In this document: one piece after another, positions 13,241 to 21,562 of the stretch | Layout: every line of letters begins with the position of its first letter | How positions within the stretch are numbered: position 1 is the first letter of the stretch | Position numbers and translations under genes: made by a program | Notes under the pieces: generated by a model | What the model saw: the letters and a program-made list of their open reading frames with translations, nothing else | Told to the model about the DNA's origin: nothing | Database searches by the model: none | Source: a virus | IMG/VR virus record: IMGVR_UViG_3300039448_000016 | Coordinates: 1 to 35,860 of that record | Length of the DNA: 35,860 bases | Direction: 5' to 3' (one strand)

Positions 13241-13634
13241 GGCTCAAGTAGCAACCCTTAACAGGACCACTTACGCTCGCGGTTACACTTCAGGTGTAAT
13301 GCAGATCAATGGCCTCAAACTTCACACAATAGAAAAGCCCTGGAGAGATAACGCCGCTTGGATAAGCTGCATTCCAGAGGGCGCATATCAAGTAGTTCCT
13401 TGGGCATCACCAAAGTTCGGTGCTTGCTTCAAGCTGCTGGGCACTGAGCCACGCACTGACATACTGATTCATACGGGCAACACATCAAAGGATGTGAGTG
13501 GCTGCATAGCGGTAGGGCTTTCAGGCGAGCGAGGGTTTGTTTCTAGCTCCCGATCTGCGATGAGTGAGCTGCTAAAAGCTCAAAAAAAGCCTTTCACACT
13601 CACCATCAAGCACCGAGGAAGCTCAAATGATTAA
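13152..13634 (+). CDS. DUF5675 protein, candidate endolysin
   Basis: The recognisable DUF5675 domain runs from about nt 13245 (LNRTTYARGYTSGVMQING), through EKPWRDNAAWISCIPEGAY and SPKFGACFKL, to DILIHTGN and VSGCIAVG. The His of IHTGN and the Cys of GCI are reminiscent of L,D-transpeptidase-type sites, and the family is common in lysis cassettes. It is the only cell-wall enzyme candidate in the window. The start is uncertain: ATG 13152 (GGAGG 12 bases upstream) and TTG 13200 are possible. Both overlap the upstream membrane protein in another frame. Its stop overlaps the holin ATG. Confidence 0.72.
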   Translation: MIVSLLPRYLIDWTRSLKRSISSKTSAANKAQVATLNRTTYARGYTSGVMQINGLKLHTIEKPWRDNAAWISCIPEGAYQVVPWASPKFGACFKLLGTEPRTDILIHTGNTSKDVSGCIAVGLSGERGFVSSSRSAMSELLKAQKKPFTLTIKHRGSSND

Positions 13635-14001
13635 TTCAGTTATGGCTATTGCCGACCTAATCAAGACGGGTATTGATAAAGCTTTCCCAGACAAAGATAA
13701 GGCTAATGAGCTTAAAGCCGGCATTGATACCGCGCTCATTAACGCTGACTCAGCTGAGTTGGCCTCTGCTACTCAGGTTGTTATTGCTGAGGCATCAGGC
13801 GAGAGCTGGCTGCAGCGCAACTGGCGACCGCTCACAATGCTGTCATTCGTAGGGCTAATTGCCGCGCACTGGCTAGGCTTTACAGCCCCCAACCTAAGCG
13901 AAGGGCAATCCCTAGCATTGCTGGACATTGTGAAGGTGGGGCTAGGTGGTTATGTGTTAGGTCGCTCAGCCGAGAAGGTCGCCAAGGTCTGGAAGCAGTG
14001 A
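13627..14001 (+). CDS. Holin, 3-TM family
   Basis: A 124-aa protein of the 3-TM holin superfamily. An amphipathic N-terminal part (LIKTGIDKAFPDKDKANELK) is followed by the diagnostic SWLQRNWRPLTMLSF and hydrophobic segments (VGLIAAHWLGF; LLDIVKVGLGGYVLG). It forms inner-membrane lesions that time lysis. It starts inside the last codons of the DUF5675 gene and ends 3 bp before the minor tail gene. Confidence 0.9.
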   Translation: MINSVMAIADLIKTGIDKAFPDKDKANELKAGIDTALINADSAELASATQVVIAEASGESWLQRNWRPLTMLSFVGLIAAHWLGFTAPNLSEGQSLALLDIVKVGLGGYVLGRSAEKVAKVWKQ

Positions 14002-14004
14002 GCA

Positions 14005-14604
14005 ATGAACGTATCAATAAGGCATGACCTCGATGGGCTGAAGCGAAAGCTAACAGCTATGGAGCGGAGTCTTATACCAGCTGCTACATCCAAGGCGCTT
14101 AACAAGGTACGCACATCAGTCAGATCGGAGGTGGTTAAGGCCATCGCTGCTGAGACAGGCGTGAAGCAGAAAGATATTCGAAAGAAGATAACAATGGGCA
14201 GGGCCAGTAAGCGGCAGACCTGGGTGCGTATCAGCGCTAGGGATGCGAGAGCTAAGAACCTTATCCACTTTGTAGCAGCAGCTAAGCGCACACCAGGCGC
14301 ATTCAGAGTACGCAAGAAGAACGGTGAGTATAAGCAGCCAGGCGTGAGGGCTAGGGCTTGGGGAGCTACTAAGACCTACAAGGGCACATTCATCGGCGTT
14401 GGTCGAGGTGGTAACACTCTCGTGTTCAAGCGCTCAGCAGGGCGAGGGTCAAAGCTTGAGGCAGTGGTTGGTCCATCTCCTCGTGATAACTTCATCAAGC
14501 CTTACGCTCGCAACACCATGGTGAGAACTGTTAGATCGCGCCTACCAATAGAGCTTGAGAGAGCCATTAATCAGGAGCTCAGACGCTTCTATGCACGGCG
14601 CTAG
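14005..14604 (+). CDS. Minor tail protein Z-like
   Basis: A 199-aa, very basic protein matching the prophage minor tail protein Z family: an N-terminal helix with ALNKVRTSVRSEVVKAIA, VKQKDIRKKI, a central beta part (KTYKGTFIGVGRGG) and a C-terminal helix with ELERAINQELRRF. Lambda gpZ helps join tails to heads. It is displaced: lambda Z lies after FII, but here it sits between holin and terminase, left of the presumed cos. A 3-bp gap after holin suggests cotranscription with lysis genes. Confidence 0.82.
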   Translation: MNVSIRHDLDGLKRKLTAMERSLIPAATSKALNKVRTSVRSEVVKAIAAETGVKQKDIRKKITMGRASKRQTWVRISARDARAKNLIHFVAAAKRTPGAFRVRKKNGEYKQPGVRARAWGATKTYKGTFIGVGRGGNTLVFKRSAGRGSKLEAVVGPSPRDNFIKPYARNTMVRTVRSRLPIELERAINQELRRFYARR

Positions 14605-14713
14605 CCCAGTAAACACGGGTCCTTCCTAGTGTTTGCCTAGTGGGTACGCGGCACCGCCGAGTTTCGCTAGCCACAGGGCGCTCTAGGGACTTCCTTCCTT
14701 AGTCGAGATCATC
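14605..14713 (+). other. Candidate cos region
   Basis: 109 bp without a gene directly before the small terminase gene, the position of lambda cos. It has GTACG, a GCGGCACCGC near-palindrome and GTTTCGCTA (about 14643-14670). The order resembles lambda cosN (TTACG, then a GC-rich 12-mer, then GGGTTTTCGCTA). Two CCTAGTG repeats lie just upstream (14625-14642). No cleavage site can be assigned. Confidence 0.45.
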
Positions 14714-15277
14714 ATGGGAAAAATCGTAACCAAAAAAGAGCTCTCTGAAATCATCGGGGTGAGTGAGCGAACTATCACCACCTACCAGAAGAACGGGCTC
14801 CCCATTGAAATTGACGGTGGCCGTGGGCAGTCAAATTCCTACGACACCGAGGTGGTCATCAAGTGGTTAATCCATCGGGAAATGGAGCGGCTTCATTCCG
14901 ATGCCGGCGCTGATGGATCGGTGTTCGATTACGAAATGGAACGGGCGAGATTGACCCACCACCAAGCAAACAAAGCAGGGATGGAAGCTGAGGTGATGAA
15001 AGGCCAACTCATTCCATCACAGACAGTGAAGACTGTTTGGGGGGATATGCTAATGAACTGTAGAGCAAAGTTGCTCGCAATCCCAACCAAGGCGGCACAC
15101 ATCTTTGTAAACCTTACAGACCTATCGGAGATTCAGGATGCGCTTGATGTTCATGTATATGAAGCGCTTTCTGAATTGAGTGATTATGAGCCTAAGCAAT
15201 ACGGTATTGAAGTTATCGACCGAGGCGCTGGCGATGATGGCTCCGCCGCCGAAGTTGAAGGTGAGCGAGTGGGCTGA
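14714..15277 (+). CDS. Terminase small subunit, Nu1 family
   Basis: A 187-aa Nu1-like protein. Residues 1-45 form a winged HTH (TKKELSEIIGVSERTITTYQ, with a wing). A helical central part (ERARLTHHQANKAGMEAEVM) and a C-terminal region that binds the large subunit follow. It recognises cos and positions the large terminase on concatemeric DNA. Its 3' end overlaps the large subunit gene by about 90 bp in another frame. Confidence 0.93.
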   Translation: MGKIVTKKELSEIIGVSERTITTYQKNGLPIEIDGGRGQSNSYDTEVVIKWLIHREMERLHSDAGADGSVFDYEMERARLTHHQANKAGMEAEVMKGQLIPSQTVKTVWGDMLMNCRAKLLAIPTKAAHIFVNLTDLSEIQDALDVHVYEALSELSDYEPKQYGIEVIDRGAGDDGSAAEVEGERVG

Positions 15278-17012
15278 TGCAGAGCGAAGGCTCTCAAGTG
15301 AAGCATCCGCTGAACCTGGTAGATGGAGAACAGATCGAGCACCTTATCAGCGAGAAATCCTGAATGCAGTAAACGATCCATCGGTTGAGATGGTTGTGGT
15401 GATGAGTTCTGCACAGGTAGGTAAGACGGAACTGCTCTTGAATACCATCGGTTATTTCGTTGACTACGATCCAGCACCGATAATGTTACTGCAGCCAACC
15501 ACCACAATGGCAGAGGCGTTTTCAAAAGATCGACTCGCTCCAATGGTGAGAGATACGCCAGCCATTAACGGCAAGATTTCCGATTCGAAGTCGCGAGACT
15601 CGGGCAATACGATTCTCCACAAGAGTTTCCCTGGTGGGCACATCACCATGAGTGGTGCCAACTCACCAGCAAGCCTGGCATCTCGCCCGATTCGAATACT
15701 ACTCGCGGATGAGGTTGATCGATTCCCTGCATCAGCTGGTACAGAGGGTGACCCGTTCAACCTCGCTCGAAAGCGAACAACCACCTTCTGGAATAAGAAG
15801 GTGCTGGCAGTAAGCACTCCAACGGTTAAAGGTGCCTCGCGAATTGAGGCTCTATATGAGGAAAGTGACCAGCGGCGTTATCACCTCGAATGCCCAGAGT
15901 GCGGAACAGGCCAGCCGCTTAAGTGGGCGAACATAGACTTCAAAACAGTCTGCCACGCTTGCGAGCATTGCGGCGCGCTATCCAATCAGAACGCTTGGAT
16001 GGCTAAGCCTGGCGAGTGGGTTTCTTATGCTGAAAATTCTCGCGTTGCTGGGTTCCACTTGAATGAGTTGGTATCACCCTGGCGGCGTTGGGAAGACATC
16101 ATTGATGACTTCCTGAAAGCTAAGTCAAAGCCAGAATTACTCAAGACCTTTGTGAACACCTCGCTCGGTGAAACGTGGGAGGAAGAGGGCGATGGTGTTG
16201 ATCACGGCATTCTCTATCAGCGCCGCGAACATTACGACTCAATACCAGAGAAGGCGGTTGTGCTAACTGCTGCGGTGGATGTGCAGGATGATCGCCTTGA
16301 GATTGGTGTTGAGGCTTGGGGCGCTGGCGATGAGAACTGGAAAATTGACTACCGCATTCTGCGAGGTGATCTAGCGCTACCAGAGATATGGAAGCGCCTT
16401 GATGATGAACTGCAAAACACCTACCAGCACGAGTCTGGTGTTGAGCTTCGAATAGCTTGCACCACGATTGACTCCGGCGGTCACTACACCGAGCAAGTCT
16501 ACAAGTTCACCAAGCCTCGCGAGGGTCGGAGAATCTACGCGATTAAAGGGCGAGGTGGAGAGGGGCGACCTCTAGTATCTCGGCCATCAAAGTCTAACAA
16601 GGGCAAGGTTTCGCTCTTCTCGGTTGGTGTTGATACCGCTAAAGAGTTGGTATATGCGCGGCTTCAGAACCCCGAGCCTGGTGCTGGTTATATCCACTTC
16701 CCAGTGAAGGAAATATTCGATCCTGAATACTTCGAACAGCTCACTGCTGAGAAGCGGATCACTAAATACTCGAAGGGCTTTCCAAGACTTGAGTGGGTTA
16801 AAACCAGGAGCCGAAATGAGGCGCTGGATATTGCGGTTTACAACCTCGCCGCGCTGACAATTCTATCACCCAATTACACCAAGCTGGCGGCAAGACTGCA
16901 GCCAGAGGAACAGCCTGAACCTGAAAAGACCCACGCGCAAAAAGTTGTGGCTCAGCGCCGAAAGGCTAAGCACTCAAGAAACAAACAAGGATTCGTAAAC
17001 TCATGGCGCTAA
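15186..17012 (+). CDS. Terminase large subunit, lambda GpA family
   Basis: A 608-aa DNA-packaging motor and cos nuclease. Landmarks in order: PPPKLKVSEWADAERRLS, an adenine-binding/Q-like PYQREIL, Walker A-like SSAQVGKTE, Walker B LLADEVDRFP, a zinc-ribbon pair CPEC / CEHC, and the C-terminal nuclease with AVDVQDDRLEIGVEAWG and TIDSGGHYTE. The length matches lambda gpA (641). The start is uncertain: ATG 15186 gives the usual short leader, and GTG 15180 is also open. The end overlaps the GpW-like gene by 10 bp. Confidence 0.95.
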   Translation: MSLSNTVLKLSTEALAMMAPPPKLKVSEWADAERRLSSEASAEPGRWRTDRAPYQREILNAVNDPSVEMVVVMSSAQVGKTELLLNTIGYFVDYDPAPIMLLQPTTTMAEAFSKDRLAPMVRDTPAINGKISDSKSRDSGNTILHKSFPGGHITMSGANSPASLASRPIRILLADEVDRFPASAGTEGDPFNLARKRTTTFWNKKVLAVSTPTVKGASRIEALYEESDQRRYHLECPECGTGQPLKWANIDFKTVCHACEHCGALSNQNAWMAKPGEWVSYAENSRVAGFHLNELVSPWRRWEDIIDDFLKAKSKPELLKTFVNTSLGETWEEEGDGVDHGILYQRREHYDSIPEKAVVLTAAVDVQDDRLEIGVEAWGAGDENWKIDYRILRGDLALPEIWKRLDDELQNTYQHESGVELRIACTTIDSGGHYTEQVYKFTKPREGRRIYAIKGRGGEGRPLVSRPSKSNKGKVSLFSVGVDTAKELVYARLQNPEPGAGYIHFPVKEIFDPEYFEQLTAEKRITKYSKGFPRLEWVKTRSRNEALDIAVYNLAALTILSPNYTKLAARLQPEEQPEPEKTHAQKVVAQRRKAKHSRNKQGFVNSWR

Positions 17013-17245
17013 CAACTCGGCAGACTACTCGCAAAGCATACCTAGAGGAAACGCTCCCGAAAATCGAGGCGGCCATCGCTGGCAACTTGGGTGCGATGAA
17101 GATTCAACTCGAAGGTCGAGCTATTGAGCGTTATTCGCTTGAGGATCTTGAGAAGCTTCGCGTGAAGTATGACAGCGAACTCACTCGGCTTGAGCGCCGT
17201 GAAGCTGGCTCAACATCGACCAGCACAATCAAGGCGGTATTCTAA
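17003..17245 (+). CDS. GpW-like head-tail joining protein
   Basis: An 80-aa helical protein between the large terminase and portal, the place of lambda W (68 aa). The block RYSLEDLEKLRVKYDSELTRLERRE resembles the gpW/adaptor pattern of a beta hairpin followed by a long helix. It probably completes the head after DNA packaging. ATG 17003 overlaps the terminase gene, and the stop is adjacent to the portal ATG. Confidence 0.8.
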   Translation: MALTTRQTTRKAYLEETLPKIEAAIAGNLGAMKIQLEGRAIERYSLEDLEKLRVKYDSELTRLERREAGSTSTSTIKAVF

Positions 17246-18720
17246 TGGGGTTGTTTAACTTCTTTAAGCGAGGCGATGCGGAAACGCGCTCTCGAAAATC
17301 TCCTGGCAAGGTACGTATGTTCAATGCGGCTTCGGGTGATCGCCTGAATGCAAGCTGGACTAGCTCGGTCCAAAGCGCTGACCAAATGGTCTATGAAGGG
17401 CTTGAAACTCTCCGCGCTCGTGCTCGTGATCAGTTCGCAAATAATGACTATGTTCAACGGTTCGCTGGGCTCTGCCGAAACAACGTGATCGGGCATGAAG
17501 GCATCAACATCAAATCAAAGGTGGTGGATTTTAAGCAGCGCCCTGATGAGTTGGTTCGAGAGGCGGTGAATGCCAGCTGGCAGATGTTCACTGAGACTGA
17601 GCAATACGGCACGGACCTGATCGACCTTGAAGGTCTGATCATCAACTCTCTGGTCTATGATGGCGAGTCGTTTGTCATTACCCACTATAACCGAGAAAAC
17701 GTGATTGGTTATGAGTTGGCCGATGCAACGCTATGTGACGTTAAGCTTAATAAAACTCACCCGAATGGGAACCTGATTCGATTCGGCATTGAGTACGATG
17801 ATTCCAACACGCCGGTCAATTACTACTTCAAGAAAGCATCCTCCAATGCGGTAGGAATGAGTGACAGTGATCGCTACCTGATCATCTCTGCTGATCGCGT
17901 TCGCCACATATTCATCAAGGACTGGGCAGGACAGCGCCGTGGAATTCCTTGGGTTGCCACAGGGCTGCAGCGATTGAAGATGCTCACAGCATTCGAAGAT
18001 GCAGCGCTAGTTGCTGCGCGAATAGGCGCGTCGAAGATGGGGTTTTTCACTTCGCCTGAAGGTGAGAACTACGATGGTGAGTCGAATGATGATGGCGACA
18101 TTGTAATGAATGTTGAGCCTGGCACGTTTGAGGATATTGGTCAGCGCTCATTCCAGGCATTCGATCCCGACTATCCAAAGGGTGAGTTCGGAGAATTCAC
18201 CAGCGCTTGTTTGCGCGGTGTATCTGCCGGCCTGAATATCGACCACCATTCGATCTCCAACGATATGCGCTCTGTCAATTATTCATCAGCGCGTATTGCT
18301 CAGCTTGAGACTCGTGAAACGTGGAAGGCCCTACAGGGTTGGTTCATTCGCAAGGTGATGAAACCTATCTATCGCGAATGGCTATCACACTACTACGACT
18401 TTGGCCGAATCACTATACCAAGCAGAAATGGCTCGCCTAAAGCGCTTAATCGCCCACTTGCTTACTACCAGCCAGCGGTCTTCACCGGTCGCCGTTGGGA
18501 TTGGGTTGATCCACAAAAAGAAGTAAACGCAAAAAAGACAGCCATCGAGCTGGGCATTACCAGTCGCAGCGCAGTCATTCGCGAACGAGGGGAAGACCCT
18601 GATCTGGTATTCAAAGAGATTCAGGAAGAGCAGGAGCGCATGAAGGCGCTGGGGCTAACTACCGCAACCGAACAACCCAACGTAGAGAGTGAAGGCAATG
18701 ACACCGACGAAGACGAATAA
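17245..18720 (+). CDS. Portal protein, lambda family
   Basis: A 491-aa portal of the lambda/GpB family: N-terminal MFNAASGDRLNASW, the typical LRARARDQFANNDYVQRF block and CRNNVIGHEGINIKS, then DWAGQRRGIPWVATGLQRLK, and the C-terminal RRWDWVDPQKEVNAKKTAIELG. It forms the dodecameric ring at the capsid vertex through which DNA passes. Its end overlaps the capsid fusion gene by 23 bp. Confidence 0.96.
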   Translation: MGLFNFFKRGDAETRSRKSPGKVRMFNAASGDRLNASWTSSVQSADQMVYEGLETLRARARDQFANNDYVQRFAGLCRNNVIGHEGINIKSKVVDFKQRPDELVREAVNASWQMFTETEQYGTDLIDLEGLIINSLVYDGESFVITHYNRENVIGYELADATLCDVKLNKTHPNGNLIRFGIEYDDSNTPVNYYFKKASSNAVGMSDSDRYLIISADRVRHIFIKDWAGQRRGIPWVATGLQRLKMLTAFEDAALVAARIGASKMGFFTSPEGENYDGESNDDGDIVMNVEPGTFEDIGQRSFQAFDPDYPKGEFGEFTSACLRGVSAGLNIDHHSISNDMRSVNYSSARIAQLETRETWKALQGWFIRKVMKPIYREWLSHYYDFGRITIPSRNGSPKALNRPLAYYQPAVFTGRRWDWVDPQKEVNAKKTAIELGITSRSAVIRERGEDPDLVFKEIQEEQERMKALGLTTATEQPNVESEGNDTDEDE

Positions 18721-20515
18721 ACGGCTTGAGGGGGTGCAGCGCCGCTCAATCGAGCTAACGCGAAACACAGTAGATGAAGAGAGTAGAACCGTTGAGGTGG
18801 CTTTCTCTTCTGAGTTCCCAGTTGATCGCGGCTGGGGAATGGAAATCTTGGACCACTCTGAAAGCAGCATTCGCCTCGGTCGGTTGAATGCTGGTGGAGC
18901 GGTCCTAGTGGGTCACAACCACGATGACCAAGTGGGTGTGATTGATGAAGTAAGGATTGACTCAGACCGCACAGGTCGTGCGGTGTTGCGATTCGGAAAA
19001 TCCAGCCGAGCTGAAGAAATCTTCCAAGACGTTTTAGATGGCATCCGCCGATTCATCTCTGTTGGCTATCGCATTTATAAAAGCGAATACACCGAAGGTG
19101 AGCGTGGGACTCCCGACACTTATCGAGCTATCGATTGGGAACCTCACGAGATTAGCTTTGTATCTGTGCCAGCCGATCCAGATGTTGGAGTCGGGCGCGA
19201 TGACTCAGAAACGTCGAACCAGGTCGAAATGGTCACCACTAAGGTGGTTGAATCCGAAGAAATCAATCCTGAAAATATCCGAGAGGAAAGTCTAATGACT
19301 ACTGAAAACACTATGGCTCCAGTGGTAAACACTGAAGAGTCTTTGACGGCGGAGCGCGCTCGCGCTTCACGTATTAACGCACTAGGCCGTAAGCACGACT
19401 TGGGTGAAGAGGCAGAACGAGCCATTGATGAAGGTCGCTCGCTTGAGTCGTTCCAGAATGATGTGCTTGATCACCTTGCTTCTGATAACAGCGGAAAGCG
19501 CTCAGTTGCCAACCTTGAGTTGAATGAAAGCCAGGTTCGCCGCTATGACTTGTTCAAGGCGATTCGTGCAGCACAGACAGGTAACTGGAAGGGTGCTGAG
19601 TTCGAGCGCGAACTATCTCGCGAGATTGAAATGCGCTCTGGTGCTGAAGCTAAAGGCTTCTTTGTACCGTTCGATGTTCAGAACCGAACCATGACCGTTG
19701 GCGGTGCTGGTACGGGCGCTGAGCTTGTTGGCACTGATCACCTTGCAGGTTCATTCATTGACACGCTACGCACCAACTCAGTGTTGGGTCAAACGGGCGC
19801 AACGTATCTGACTGGCCTAGTGGGTGATGTTGATATTCCTAAGCGCTCTGGTGATGGCACTACTTACCACTTGGCTGAAGATGCTGATGTTGCTGATAGC
19901 GACCAGGTAACTAGCTCGGTGCTAATGGCTCCAAAGACCATCGCGACCTCGATTCCTCTGTCACGCCGCTTGCTTAAGCAGGGCTCTCCGAGCGCTCAAG
20001 CAATGGTGCTATCAGGTATCGCTGCGAACATGGCAATCGGCATTGATAATGCTGCTATCAACGGTTCGGGTGCTGCTGGTCAGCCTTTGGGTATCCTTAG
20101 CCAAACAGGTATCAACACTCAAGCTGTTGTCGCTCCTGGCTCACCTACCTGGGCTGAGCTTGTAGGCTTCGAGGCTGCTGTTGAGTTGGATGAAGCGCTT
20201 GCTGGCAACCTGTTCTATGTGGTGAATCCTGGCGTTAAGCAAGCACTAAAAACTACCTCTAAGGATAGTGGTTCTGGTCGCTTCCTTATGGAGAATGGTG
20301 AAGCTAACGGTTATCGCGTTATCAGCTCAACTCAGATTGGTGCGAACGGCATTCTGTTCGGTAACTTCTCCGACGTAGTTGTTGGTATGTGGGGAATGCT
20401 TGACATTGCTCCAGATGCCGCAGCGAAAGCTGCGAGCGGTGGCCTTGTGCTTCGAGCGTTCCAGGACTACGACATTGCGGTTCGCAATGCAGTGAGCTTC
20501 TGTAAGAACGCTTAA
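18698..20515 (+). CDS. Prohead protease / major capsid protein fusion
   Basis: A 605-aa fusion. Residues about 10-165 are a U35-type prohead protease with catalytic His (VGHNHDD) and Ser (ISVGYRI). A charged scaffold-like linker follows (about 170-300). The C-terminal 300 residues are an HK97-fold capsid protein (VGGAGTGAELVGTDHLAGSF, TIATSIPLSRRLLKQ, GIDNAAINGSGAAGQPLGIL). The protease presumably cuts itself and the scaffold away during prohead maturation. ATG 18698 is preferred over GTG 18689. A strong terminator follows. Confidence 0.95.
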   Translation: MTPTKTNKRLEGVQRRSIELTRNTVDEESRTVEVAFSSEFPVDRGWGMEILDHSESSIRLGRLNAGGAVLVGHNHDDQVGVIDEVRIDSDRTGRAVLRFGKSSRAEEIFQDVLDGIRRFISVGYRIYKSEYTEGERGTPDTYRAIDWEPHEISFVSVPADPDVGVGRDDSETSNQVEMVTTKVVESEEINPENIREESLMTTENTMAPVVNTEESLTAERARASRINALGRKHDLGEEAERAIDEGRSLESFQNDVLDHLASDNSGKRSVANLELNESQVRRYDLFKAIRAAQTGNWKGAEFERELSREIEMRSGAEAKGFFVPFDVQNRTMTVGGAGTGAELVGTDHLAGSFIDTLRTNSVLGQTGATYLTGLVGDVDIPKRSGDGTTYHLAEDADVADSDQVTSSVLMAPKTIATSIPLSRRLLKQGSPSAQAMVLSGIAANMAIGIDNAAINGSGAAGQPLGILSQTGINTQAVVAPGSPTWAELVGFEAAVELDEALAGNLFYVVNPGVKQALKTTSKDSGSGRFLMENGEANGYRVISSTQIGANGILFGNFSDVVVGMWGMLDIAPDAAAKAASGGLVLRAFQDYDIAVRNAVSFCKNA

Positions 20516-20518
20516 TTC

Positions 20519-20547
20519 TAAGGGGCTTCGGCCCCTTATTTATTTTC
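20519..20547 (+). terminator. Rho-independent terminator after the capsid gene
   Basis: TAAGGGGC-TTCG-GCCCCTTA forms a perfect 8-bp stem with a UUCG tetraloop, followed by TTTATTTTC. It starts 3 bp after the capsid stop inside the late operon. It may reduce expression of the tail genes relative to capsid, or be read through by antiterminated polymerase. Confidence 0.9.
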
Positions 20548-20567
20548 AACTGGAAGAGGGAAGTTAA

Positions 20568-20876
20568 ATGTCAAATTCAGTGAAGGTTGAGCTCCTAAAA
20601 GCTTGCGGCGTTGCCGGTAAAAGTTGTAAAGCTGGTGATGTAGTTGATGTCAGTGCGGCTGATGCTCGCTACTTAAAATCGGTAGGTAAGGCAAAGGATG
20701 TTCAGTCACAGTCTGACAACAATGACAGTGAGGGAGCTCCTAACCTCAAAAAGATGAACAAGGCTCAGCTTATTGAAGTGGCCAAAGAACTCGGCATTGA
20801 AGAGTTGAGTGGCACAAATGCAGAGCTTATTGAAGCAATAGAAGCTCTAGCGAATTCTGAAGATGATGAATCTTGA
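20568..20876 (+). CDS. GpFI-like DNA-packaging/head accessory protein
   Basis: A 102-aa product. The N-terminal half (VAGKSCKAGDVVDVSAADAR) resembles the small beta domain at the C-terminus of lambda gpFI. After an acidic Ser/Asp/Asn linker, the C-terminal half (LKKMNKAQLIEVAKELGIEE) is a SAP/Rho-N-like helical motif as at the N-terminus of gpFI. The two modules would be in swapped order. The position after capsid and before the joining protein fits FI. The ribosome site GGAAGAGGG precedes ATG 20568. Confidence 0.65.
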   Translation: MSNSVKVELLKACGVAGKSCKAGDVVDVSAADARYLKSVGKAKDVQSQSDNNDSEGAPNLKKMNKAQLIEVAKELGIEELSGTNAELIEAIEALANSEDDES

Positions 20877-21135
20877 GGATGTAGCTGCTGATTTCCTCGA
20901 TCCAGGGTTTCCTGGATACGAGGTGGCAGCGGTTGGGGAGATACCTGTTGAGGGAATCTTCACGTTTCAATATGTGGAGTTTGATGGAGTTGCTTCAAAC
21001 TATCCAATCCTCACCACTTTATATGGTGTTGTTCAAGAGGGTGACACCGTTGCAACGACTCGCGGCCACTTCACTGTTGAGCAAATTGAGGATGATGGAA
21101 CTGGCTTGCAGCGAAACATTCTGAGGCGAGCATGA
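20863..21135 (+). CDS. Head-tail joining protein (gpFII-like)
   Basis: A 90-aa beta-rich protein (EVAAVGEIPVEGIFTFQYVEF, TLYGVVQEGDTVATTRGHF). Size, place between the FI-like and tail-terminator genes, and composition fit the phage head-tail attachment protein family that includes lambda FII. It overlaps both neighbours by 4-14 bases, indicating translational coupling. The assignment rests mainly on synteny. Confidence 0.7.
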   Translation: MMNLEDVAADFLDPGFPGYEVAAVGEIPVEGIFTFQYVEFDGVASNYPILTTLYGVVQEGDTVATTRGHFTVEQIEDDGTGLQRNILRRA

Positions 21136-21560
21136 CACATCGAGCTAAACAGATTTTAGATCAACTGACAGTGGCGGTCACTGGACTACCGACCACCACT
21201 GATCGGGTGATGCAGACTCGCATTTACAAGAAGCACTCACTTCCAATGTTGGGCGTTTCTTGTGGGGCGATAAAGACTAGCGTGACATCGGGAAATGTAT
21301 CTGATGCAACGCTGGATGTTGCCATCGACATTTATGTTGAGGGTGATGAAGACTCACTTGACGATCAAGTTCTACAAATCCACTCCGAGATTCACACTGC
21401 GGTCATGGCCTCACCAGGGCTTGGCCTAGATTACGTGATTGACACCGTAGCGGTCGGGCTTGATGAGATTGATGTTCAAGTGGGCCAGAAGGCCATCGGC
21501 ACTTCGAGCGCCAGGTTCCAAGTTAAGTTCCGTCACAGCACGGACTCCTGGGAGGTTTAA
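21132..21560 (+). CDS. Tail terminator protein (gpU-like)
   Basis: A 142-aa product. It begins with a helical RAKQILDQLTVAVTGL and TTTDRVMQTRIY, then beta strands (ATLDVAIDIYVEGDED) and LDDQVLQIHSEIHTAVMA, the pattern of tail terminators (gpU/minor tail U). It would cap the tail tube and interface with the head. It lies directly before the tail tube gene, as U does before V. Confidence 0.75.
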   Translation: MTHRAKQILDQLTVAVTGLPTTTDRVMQTRIYKKHSLPMLGVSCGAIKTSVTSGNVSDATLDVAIDIYVEGDEDSLDDQVLQIHSEIHTAVMASPGLGLDYVIDTVAVGLDEIDVQVGQKAIGTSSARFQVKFRHSTDSWEV

Positions 21561-21562
21561 CC

